From CAZUCU01 sp964589635 (lineage in GTDB: Bacteria; Patescibacteriota; Minisyncoccia; Phycocordibacterales; JAACPR01): 6,170 nt of DNA. A model generated the notes under the pieces. It did not search any database. It was not told the DNA's origin and saw only the letters and a program-made list of their open reading frames with translations. The DNA is taken from contig CAZPRI010000029.1 of the NCBI GenBank assembly GCA_964589635.1, positions 1-6,170 of the forward strand. The letters run 5' to 3'. Position numbers and translations under genes: made by a program. This document shows positions 1 through 5,269 of this stretch, piece by piece; positions within the stretch are counted from its first letter, which is position 1; each line of letters begins with the position of its first letter.

Positions 1-35
1 CTGGGTTTTAACAAATCTCTTAAAGAAGTTGACAT

Positions 36-446
36 TTAAGTACCGGTGACCAATGCCCATATATTCTGCTCGTCCCATAAAATCCAAGCATTGCCATCTA
101 TGGCAACAAATGTTCCTTTATCATCAAGCGCTCCACTAGAATAAACCCAACCAGGATCAGAAACTGAGCTACCGTCATTTAAAATGATAACATCACCGTT
201 ATTAGGCTGGACCTTTATAGACTGATTATAGGCAATATTACCAAAACTAACTTTTAAACCATCTTCAGCGGCCGGTAAATTGAAAGTGATGGGATCGTCG
301 TCATTATTTATATAATAACCATCCAAGCAATCCTGTGCTGTAAGCGTAACCGTGGCATCTGTATATAGCGTAACCGGAGTTTTAGTGGTTCGTTCCCCGC
401 TATAAGTTATAGTGCCAGTGGTGGTGCCATTAACTAAAATAGAATA
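36..446 (-). pseudogene. 5'-truncated C-terminal fragment of a phage-tail-like beta-rich protein
   Basis: The minus frame is open from just after a TGA (447-449) to a TAA (36-38), giving 136 residues rich in Thr, Gly, Asn and Asp. The pattern LTAQD, a short spacer, ITFNLPAA, GLKVSFG, GDVIILNDGSSVS, GTFVAID and a final ALVTGT resembles a beta-strand module that often ends phage tail or virion-associated surface proteins (recognised from memory, not searched). The module needs residues upstream of the first usable start (TTG, 324-326). Between 327 and 446 this frame has no ATG, GTG or TTG, and further upstream lies ftsH on the other strand. It therefore looks like the end of a larger gene whose 5' part was deleted or rearranged away. 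I counted 96 G+C in 240 bases (121-240 and 301-420). A short TTG-started 96-residue protein (36-326) is the alternative. Confidence 0.45.
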
Positions 447-488
447 TCATAATTCAGATTTTTTTCTGGAAAAAACACGGTATTCGTG

Positions 489-501
489 TATAATTCTTCC
501 A
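489..501 (+). promoter_or_regulatory. ftsH promoter -10 element, predicted leaderless start
   Basis: A perfect TATAAT occupies 489-494, followed by six bases and then ATG at 501. With usual -10 geometry, transcription starts on the A of the start codon. No clear -35 is seen 16-18 bases upstream. No Shine-Dalgarno-like purine run precedes the ATG; the bases before it are TCTTCC. Confidence 0.6.
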
Positions 502-2444
502 TGCCAAAGAAGACTACAAAAAGACCTAAAAAGAAGATAATTAAGTTGCCAAAGGGGGTAAAATTAGTGAAAATTAAGAAAAAAAGAAAACTTTCATTTT
601 TCAATAACTTTTTGACAGTCTTTCTGACTCTTTTACTATTGACGTTTATTTTCTCAAATCTAATAGAAAACAAAGAAAATGATTCATCTATTGCTATCTC
701 TGAAGTGGCTACGCTTGTCAAAGAAGGAAAAATAGAAACCCTTTCTGTAAAAGGAACAGAGGTTGAGGTTAAGATAAAAGATTCTGAAGATTTAAAATTT
801 GCAAAAAAGGAAGAAGGGTCATCTATTTCTGAAACACTTACAAGTTATGGTGTGACTTCAGAACAACTAACTGCAACAAAAATTGAAATTATTGATAATA
901 CAGGATTTCTGTTTTGGTTAACAATAATGATTCCAATTATTCTTCCTTTAATTTTTATTATTCTTCTCATCTTCTATCTTTCAAAACAAGTAAAAGGAGC
1001 AGGGGCACAGGCTTTCACTTTTGGTCAATCAAAAGCAAAGTTTATAAATCCAAAAGATGGAAAAGAAAAAGTAACATTCAAGGATGTTGCTGGTGTTAAA
1101 GAAGCAAAGCAAGAGCTTTCAGAAATTGTAGATTTTCTAAAGAGTCCTAAAAAGTTTTTGGATATTGGAGCAAAAATTCCAAAAGGAGTTTTGCTTATGG
1201 GTGCACCTGGAACTGGAAAAACCTTGCTTGCGAGAGCTACTGCGGGAGAGGCTGGAGTTTCCTTCTTTTCAATATCTGGTTCAGAGTTCGTAGAAATGTT
1301 TGTTGGGGTTGGAGCTAGTCGAGTTAGAGATTTATTCAAAATGGCAAAACAAGCCTCACCTTCAATTATTTTTATCGATGAAATTGATGCTGTTGGTAGA
1401 GCGAGAGGGACTGGTACTGGAGGAGGACATGACGAAAGAGAACAAACTCTAAATCAAATTCTTGTTGAGATGGACGGTTTTGAACCAAACGAAAAAATAA
1501 TTGTTATGGCTGCAACAAACAGACCTGATGTTTTGGATTCTGCAATTCTTCGACCAGGAAGATTTGATAGAAGGGTGATGATTGATAATCCTGATAGAGA
1601 AGATAGGGAAGCAATTTTAGAGATTCATGCAAAAGGAAAACCATTAGCTGAAGATGTTGATTTTAAATTAATTGCTCATAGAACTCCGGGATTTTCAGGA
1701 GCTGATCTGTATTCACTTATGAATGAGGGTGCTATTCTCGCTGCTCGAGAAGAAAGAAAACAAGTTTCTCAATTTGATCTCATACGATCTATTGAGAAAG
1801 TTATGCTTGGTCCAGAAAGAAGAAGTCACCTTCTTTCAGACAAAGAAAAAGAAATTACTGCCTATCATGAGGTTGGACATGCTTTGGTTGCATCACTTCT
1901 TCCAAACTCAGATCCTGTTCACAAGATTTCAATTGTCTCAAGAGGTAGAGCAGGAGGATACACCTTGAAACTTCCTGAGCAAGACAAGAGACTACATTCA
2001 AAGAAAGATTTTATTGATGACCTTGCGATGAGTCTTGGAGGGTATGTTGCCGAAAAATTAATTTTTGGGGATACAACGACTGGACCTTCAAACGATTTGC
2101 AGGTTTCTACTTCAATCGCAAGATCAATGGTCACAAAATATGGAATGAGTAATGAGTTTGGACCAATAGCTCTAGAGGGTGATGGAGGAAGAACTTTATT
2201 TGGTCAAGGAATTGACGATAGAGACTATTCTGAGAAAGTAGGAGATCTCATCGATTCTGAGATAAGAAGAATCATGAAAGATGCCCACGACAAGGCTGTT
2301 GAGCTTTTGACTCAACATAAAAATGTTTTGGAAATTATTTCAAAGAGGCTTATTGAAGTTGAGACATTGGAAAGAGAAGAGTATGAACAAATGCTTAAAG
2401 CACACGGGATTACTCCAAACAAACAAAACGAAGTGACTATATAG
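501..2444 (+). CDS. ftsH: ATP-dependent zinc metalloprotease FtsH
   Basis: FtsH is a hexameric inner-membrane AAA+ protease that extracts and degrades damaged membrane proteins and some short-lived cytosolic regulators. From ATG 501 the product has 647 residues, normal for the family. Visible parts: a Lys/Arg-rich tail (1-31), TM1 (about 33-52), an extracytoplasmic domain, TM2 (about 136-158), Walker A GAPGTGKT (234-241), pore motif F267-V268-G269, Walker B ending D293-E294, a second region of homology with arginine fingers R351 and R354, the zinc site HEVGH (456-460), and the likely third zinc ligand D532 in the SND motif. All catalytic residues are present. A GTG at 486 in the same frame would add five residues, but it lies upstream of and overlaps the -10 element, so ATG 501 is preferred. 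The 30-residue basic tail is longer than in E. coli, where TM1 begins almost at the N terminus. The gene ends in TAG, 26 bases before the tRNA. Confidence 0.97.
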   Translation: MPKKTTKRPKKKIIKLPKGVKLVKIKKKRKLSFFNNFLTVFLTLLLLTFIFSNLIENKENDSSIAISEVATLVKEGKIETLSVKGTEVEVKIKDSEDLKFAKKEEGSSISETLTSYGVTSEQLTATKIEIIDNTGFLFWLTIMIPIILPLIFIILLIFYLSKQVKGAGAQAFTFGQSKAKFINPKDGKEKVTFKDVAGVKEAKQELSEIVDFLKSPKKFLDIGAKIPKGVLLMGAPGTGKTLLARATAGEAGVSFFSISGSEFVEMFVGVGASRVRDLFKMAKQASPSIIFIDEIDAVGRARGTGTGGGHDEREQTLNQILVEMDGFEPNEKIIVMAATNRPDVLDSAILRPGRFDRRVMIDNPDREDREAILEIHAKGKPLAEDVDFKLIAHRTPGFSGADLYSLMNEGAILAAREERKQVSQFDLIRSIEKVMLGPERRSHLLSDKEKEITAYHEVGHALVASLLPNSDPVHKISIVSRGRAGGYTLKLPEQDKRLHSKKDFIDDLAMSLGGYVAEKLIFGDTTTGPSNDLQVSTSIARSMVTKYGMSNEFGPIALEGDGGRTLFGQGIDDRDYSEKVGDLIDSEIRRIMKDAHDKAVELLTQHKNVLEIISKRLIEVETLEREEYEQMLKAHGITPNKQNEVTI

Positions 2445-2461
2445 CATTTTTTTGCTATAAA
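2433..2461 (+). promoter_or_regulatory. possible promoter of the tRNA gene
   Basis: GTGACT (2433-2438, four of six matches to TTGACA) is followed by a 17-base spacer and TATAAA (2456-2461, five of six matches to TATAAT). The predicted start near 2468 is three bases before the mature tRNA. The -35 lies in the last codons of ftsH. Co-transcription with ftsH and processing is the alternative. Confidence 0.4.
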
Positions 2462-2470
2462 TATTCACAT

Positions 2471-2543
2471 GCACCTATAGCTCAATTGGTAGAGCGCTCG
2501 TCTTATACACGGGTGGCTCCAGGTTCAAGTCCTGGTGGGTGCA
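2471..2543 (+). tRNA. tRNA-Ile, anticodon UAU
   Basis: A full cloverleaf can be drawn. The acceptor GCACCTA pairs with TGGGTGC (one T-G wobble). The D stem is GCTC/GAGC with loop AATTGGTA. The anticodon stem CTCGT/ACGGG (one wobble) closes the loop CTTATAC. The variable loop is five bases. The T stem CCAGG/CCTGG carries TTCAAGT. The discriminator is A. Loop positions 34-36 read TAT, so the tRNA should decode AUA as isoleucine. Known E. coli isoleucine identity features are mostly present: A73, C4-G69, U12-A23 and C29-G41; position 38 is C rather than A. The next bases are CAG, so the CCA tail is not encoded and must be added by nucleotidyltransferase. AUA is commonly read by a lysidine-modified CAU tRNA instead, so this anticodon is less usual. 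Confidence 0.9.
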
Positions 2544-2609
2544 CAGAGAATCACATTTTGTAGTTCCTTTTGAAATTAGTATTTAAGTTAAGAATATACA
2601 ATAGAATGT
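2544..2609. other. short intergenic spacer with no recognised feature
   Basis: Sixty-six AT-rich bases lie between the tRNA and the next promoter. I see no clear terminator hairpin, repeat or reading frame, so how the tRNA transcript ends is not apparent. Confidence 0.5.
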
Positions 2610-2638
2610 TTGACATATTTTTTAAACATAAGTATCAT
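2610..2638 (+). promoter_or_regulatory. near-consensus sigma-70-type promoter for the small basic gene
   Basis: A perfect TTGACA (2610-2615), an optimal 17-base spacer and TATCAT (2633-2638, five of six matches) form the best promoter in the window. Transcription should begin near G2646 or A2647, giving a leader of only five or six bases before ATG 2652, too short for a normal Shine-Dalgarno site. Confidence 0.7.
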
Positions 2639-2651
2639 ATTTTTTGAAGCC

Positions 2652-2783
2652 ATGAGTACAAGAAATAGCAAAAAAGGAAAGGGTGGAAAAAGAAAACCAA
2701 ATCGTCCTAAGCCAGGAACACACCTGGCAACTGGAATTGTCGGGAAACAAGGTAATGTCCGAAAGGGTGCTACGGGACGGTAG
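2652..2783 (+). CDS. small, highly basic protein of 43 residues, function unknown
   Basis: The frame runs from ATG to TAG and encodes 43 residues. It starts MSTRNSKKGKGGKRKPNRPK and ends GKQGNVRKGATGR. It has eight Lys, five Arg, nine Gly and no Asp or Glu, a net charge near +13, with no membrane segment or Cys. I do not recognise the family. The composition suggests binding to RNA, DNA or the ribosome, like small ribosomal proteins, but no known ribosomal protein matches by eye. A near-consensus promoter just upstream and a strong hairpin terminator nine bases after the stop make it a compact monocistronic unit that should be well expressed. The gene is short enough to be missed by automatic callers. 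The alternative is that the transcript is a non-coding RNA and the frame is chance, but the tight fit of promoter, ATG, stop and terminator favours a gene. Confidence 0.65.
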   Translation: MSTRNSKKGKGGKRKPNRPKPGTHLATGIVGKQGNVRKGATGR

Positions 2784-2791
2784 TCGTTTTC

Positions 2792-2830
2792 AAATAACCG
2801 CGAAGCCTTCGGCTTCGCGGTTATTTTTAT
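2792..2830 (+). terminator. strong rho-independent terminator, shared by convergent genes
   Basis: A perfect 16-bp stem (2792-2807 with 2811-2826) with a GC-rich core and the three-base loop TTC is followed on the plus strand by a T-rich run. It ends the small basic gene. It also lies immediately after the recG stop on the minus strand, where the outer A-T pairs plus TTTGAAAA give a weaker U tract, so it probably stops both transcripts. Confidence 0.85.
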
Positions 2831-4974
2831 TCAAAATGAATATCCTTTTTGCCTTGTATTCTCGAAGTTAGTTTTTTTGTTAATAGTTCATCTGATACAA
2901 GTATTTTTGCCTCCTCTCGTGCGGCTTCAACAAGTTTTATATTTTTAATTGCTTCCATACCAAGGTCTGTAACTCCCCATTGTTTTCCTCCTTCAAGCTC
3001 TCCAGAACCTCGAAGCTTTAAATCATACTCTGCTAATTCGAAACCATTTTTAGCGCTCTGTAATGCATTCAATCTACTAAGAGTTGTCTCGCTTTTTGAG
3101 TTTGTAAATAGGTAGCAGTAAGCTTGATTTTCACTACGTAGAACTCTTCCTCTTAGTTGATGTAGCTGAGCTAAGCCGAATCTTTCAGATCCTTCAATGA
3201 TTATATTGGTAGCATTAGGAATATTTACTCCAACCTCGATTACAGAAGTAGAAATTAATATATCTATTTTTCCTTCTTCGAAATCCTTCATTACTTTTTC
3301 TTTTTCATCATTTTTTAATTTTCCGTGCATCTCACCAACTACAAATTCTGGGAAAATATTTTCTCTCAAATTTTTAGCTTCTTCTTGAACAGAAGTTACA
3401 TTCAGTGTGTTTAACTTTTCGGGATCTGGTTCAAATATTCTTGGGCAGATAACATAAACCTGTCGACCACTTTCAATTTCTTTTCTAATTTTTTCATATA
3501 CTTCATCTCGGTTTTCTTTTGAAACAATTTCTGTTTGTACTGGCTTTCTACCTTTTGGCATTTGATCAAGAATAGTTAAATCAAGATCTCCATAAATTGT
3601 TAAAGCCAAAGTCCTTGGAATAGGTGTTGCTGTCATTGAGAGTAGATGAGGCAGAAAATCATCTTTTTTTGCTAGTTTTGATCTTTGGTTTGTACCAAAT
3701 CTGTGTTGTTCATCAATAATTACATATGCAAGATGTTTAAATTTGACAGATTTTTGGATTAGAGAGTGTGTTCCGATAAGGATTGGTATCTCTCCATTTT
3801 CTACCCATTTTAATAATTGTGTTTTGGAAATTTTTGTCCAACCTTCCGTATCAACTTTGGGTGGAAATTTAAAACATCCTGATGAAGTCATTAATCCAAT
3901 TTTAATTCCTGTCCCATCAAAAAAGTTTATAAAGTTTTCAAACAGTTGTCTTGCCAGGACTTCAGTAGGTGCCATGTATGCAATTTGCAGATTTCCAAAG
4001 TCTTGATTCTTAGGGCGAGTGTTCACTACTGAGTATGCTGTTGCTGCTGCCACAGCCGTTTTTCCTGAACCAACATCACCTTCAAGTAATCGGGACATTG
4101 CCTTTTCTGTCTTAAAATCATTGAAAATATCATTAATAGATTTCTCCTGTGCATCCGTAAGTTTGAAAGGAAGTTTACTTGTAAAATCTTTCAGTGTGTT
4201 TTTTTGTATATCAATTATGTATGATTTTTTTGATTCGTTATTTTTCCTTTGTAATTGTCTTTGTAGTTGAATTAAAAATACTTCTTCAAAAGCGAATCTT
4301 TTTCTTGCCGCCATAGCATCACTTTGTTTTTTGGGTGAGTGTATCCAAATTAATGCAGTTTGAATTGAAGGAAGTTTGTATTTCTTTAAAATATCCTCGG
4401 GAATATATTCCTCTATATCCTTGAAATCATCAGAAGTCAAAATCTTTTTTATTGAATGATAAAACCAACTTGAAGAGACACCTTTTGATAATTTATATAC
4501 AGGTATTAAAAAATCGTCACTTTTCTTTTCTCTTTCTGAAAATAATGAAATACCACCTTCATCTGGAAGTGTATCTATTTTTTCAATTTCAGGATTATTT
4601 AAATAAGGTTTATCTTTGTAGAGAGAAACTTTTCCAGTAATTTTAACTAGCTGTCCGTCTTGATACATTTTTGCAATATATGGTTGATTGAACCATGTTG
4701 CTTTTATTGAACCTGATTCATCTTCTATAATTCCTTCTGATTTTGAAACCTTACTTCTATATGTTTTTCCAAGTTTCAGGCTTTTTATTTTTCCAAATAT
4801 CACAACTTTTTTATCAATCTCAATATTTTTTATTTGATTGAATTCAGATTCATCTCCGTATGTGGCAGGAAAGTGAAATAAAATATCAGAGATTGTATTT
4901 ATACCAAGTTTGAATAGTGCCTCTTTATGTTTTGAATCAATTTTTAAATAGGTAGTTAGATTTTTTTCAAACAT
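2827..4974 (-). CDS. recG: ATP-dependent DNA helicase RecG
   Basis: RecG is a superfamily 2 translocase that reverses stalled replication forks and branch-migrates recombination intermediates in the cytoplasm. The product has 715 residues (E. coli 693). Seen in order: a short N-terminal helical region, an OB-fold wedge domain (about 50-135), Walker A GDVGSGKT (299-306), motif Ia MAPTEVLARQ (334-343), GTHSLIQ (401-407), the Walker B variant DEQH followed by RFG (421-427), TATPIPRT (448-455), a second RecA fold with MHGKL (549-553) and STSVIEVGVNIP (575-586), motif VI QLRGRVLR (606-613), and the C-terminal LKLRGSGELEG stretch (652-662). All catalytic motifs are intact. The usual GRVGR reads GRVLR here (Leu612), and a stretch of about 20 residues around 363-384 appears to be inserted compared with E. 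coli. ATG 4974 follows its -10 element at the leaderless distance. The stop codon abuts the shared terminator. Confidence 0.97.
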   Translation of the reverse strand: MFEKNLTTYLKIDSKHKEALFKLGINTISDILFHFPATYGDESEFNQIKNIEIDKKVVIFGKIKSLKLGKTYRSKVSKSEGIIEDESGSIKATWFNQPYIAKMYQDGQLVKITGKVSLYKDKPYLNNPEIEKIDTLPDEGGISLFSEREKKSDDFLIPVYKLSKGVSSSWFYHSIKKILTSDDFKDIEEYIPEDILKKYKLPSIQTALIWIHSPKKQSDAMAARKRFAFEEVFLIQLQRQLQRKNNESKKSYIIDIQKNTLKDFTSKLPFKLTDAQEKSINDIFNDFKTEKAMSRLLEGDVGSGKTAVAAATAYSVVNTRPKNQDFGNLQIAYMAPTEVLARQLFENFINFFDGTGIKIGLMTSSGCFKFPPKVDTEGWTKISKTQLLKWVENGEIPILIGTHSLIQKSVKFKHLAYVIIDEQHRFGTNQRSKLAKKDDFLPHLLSMTATPIPRTLALTIYGDLDLTILDQMPKGRKPVQTEIVSKENRDEVYEKIRKEIESGRQVYVICPRIFEPDPEKLNTLNVTSVQEEAKNLRENIFPEFVVGEMHGKLKNDEKEKVMKDFEEGKIDILISTSVIEVGVNIPNATNIIIEGSERFGLAQLHQLRGRVLRSENQAYCYLFTNSKSETTLSRLNALQSAKNGFELAEYDLKLRGSGELEGGKQWGVTDLGMEAIKNIKLVEAAREEAKILVSDELLTKKLTSRIQGKKDIHFE

Positions 4975-4989
4975 GGAAATACTATACCA
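4974..4989 (-). promoter_or_regulatory. recG extended -10 promoter, predicted leaderless start
   Basis: Reading the minus strand, TGGTATAGT (4989 down to 4981) is an extended -10 element: TG, one base, then TATAGT. Six bases (ATTTCC) separate it from ATG at 4974, so the predicted start is the A of the start codon. The -35 region is poor (TTTATT, 5008-5003), consistent with reliance on the extended -10. No Shine-Dalgarno site is present. Confidence 0.6.
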
Positions 4990-5002
4990 AATAGTATTAA
5001 AG

Positions 5003-5043
5003 AATAAATAAAAGCCCCCGAATAAAGAGTAGTCTTATTCGGG
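5003..5043 (-). terminator. rho-independent terminator facing recG
   Basis: On the minus strand a 9-bp stem (5043-5035 with 5025-5017, CCCGAATAA/TTATTCGGG, nine-base loop) is followed by GGC and a T-rich tail (TTTTATTTATT). The plus strand has no T run on its other side, so it acts only on minus-strand transcripts. The only sequence it can serve inside the window is 5044-5206, which implies a minus-strand transcript there. Confidence 0.7.
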
Positions 5044-5206
5044 AGTTGGGGGGTGTGGGGGGAAGAATTCTTAACCCTTGATCGCAGTAGTTGGGTCTCA
5101 ATCAATAATTGGTGCGAGCTCCTGAATACCGCTTGGGAAAGCTTGTTTGATTGTGTCGCAGCCCCAGGTGTTTCCACTGTTTTTTTACTTAGTTTAAAGT
5201 ACATAC
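5005..5206 (-). ncRNA. candidate structured small RNA, about 200 nt
   Basis: This stretch of over 250 bases between recG and the GH18 gene has no credible protein. The one minus frame here (ATG at 5202-5204) reads through the terminator hairpin and past the recG start, so it is not believable. The stretch has a promoter (5215-5242) and a terminator (5003-5043) on the minus strand. Possible RNA pairs are a 5' hairpin TACTT/AAGTA (5201-5197 with 5190-5186), a long-range stem CAATCAA/TTGATTG (5153-5147 with 5105-5099), GCTT/AAGC (5144-5141 with 5134-5131), and GGG-AAG/CTT-CCC around 5078-5061. Two runs of six C (5062-5057 and 5053-5048) lie just before the terminator. The length would suit 6S RNA, but I find no convincing end-to-end closing stem or family signature. 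A plus-strand RNA ending at the T7 run (5180-5186) is the alternative, and several stems gain G-U pairs in that orientation. Confidence 0.5.
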
Positions 5207-5214
5207 GGGGGAAT

Positions 5215-5242
5215 ATCTTACTTGATAAAAAGATGTTGTCAA
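5215..5242 (-). promoter_or_regulatory. promoter of the candidate small RNA
   Basis: On the minus strand, a perfect TTGACA (5242-5237), a 16-base spacer and TAAGAT (5220-5215, four of six matches) predict a start near 5208-5206. Its -35 overlaps the -35 of the divergent GH18 promoter. Confidence 0.55.
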
Positions 5243-5263
5243 CGATCTTTTTGGGTGTATAGT
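5236..5263 (+). promoter_or_regulatory. promoter of the GH18 gene, predicted leaderless start
   Basis: TTGTCA (5236-5241, five of six matches), a 16-base spacer and TATAGT (5258-5263, five of six matches) are followed by six bases and GTG at 5270. The predicted start is the first base of the start codon. This geometry is the main reason for choosing GTG 5270, together with the complete signal peptide it yields. Confidence 0.6.
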
Positions 5264-5269
5264 TAGTGT

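Noticed and set aside
29..34. TTGACA on the plus strand near the left edge
   Set aside because: No -10 element lies 15-19 bases downstream and no plus-strand gene follows; chance match.
486..500. GTG 486 as the ftsH start
   Set aside because: It lies upstream of the perfect TATAAT at 489-494; a transcript from that promoter would not contain it, while ATG 501 sits exactly at the predicted +1.
2440..2459. Hairpin TATAGCA/TGCTATA over the ftsH stop codon, as a terminator
   Set aside because: The 7-bp stem is AT-rich, its T run is in the loop rather than after the stem, and the right arm is better explained as the -10 element of the tRNA promoter.
2683..2871. Plus-strand 62-residue frame overlapping the small basic gene
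   Set aside because: It translates through the 16-bp terminator stem into the recG 3' end, and it lies in a different frame from the better-supported 43-residue gene.
5161..5186. CAGGTG-TTTC-CACTG hairpin followed by T7 as a plus-strand terminator
   Set aside because: The stem is only five pairs with a bulged G, and I find no good plus-strand promoter upstream. Kept only as an alternative orientation for the RNA.
4956..5204. Minus-strand 82-residue frame starting at ATG 5204 between recG and the GH18 gene
   Set aside because: It reads through a clear terminator hairpin and the recG promoter and ends inside recG. Its codons look like chance, and the same DNA is better explained as an RNA gene.
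5053..5262. Plus-strand 69-residue frame over the same intergenic region
   Set aside because: No promoter or ribosome site precedes it, it runs through the T7 tract and both divergent promoters, and its composition is not protein-like.
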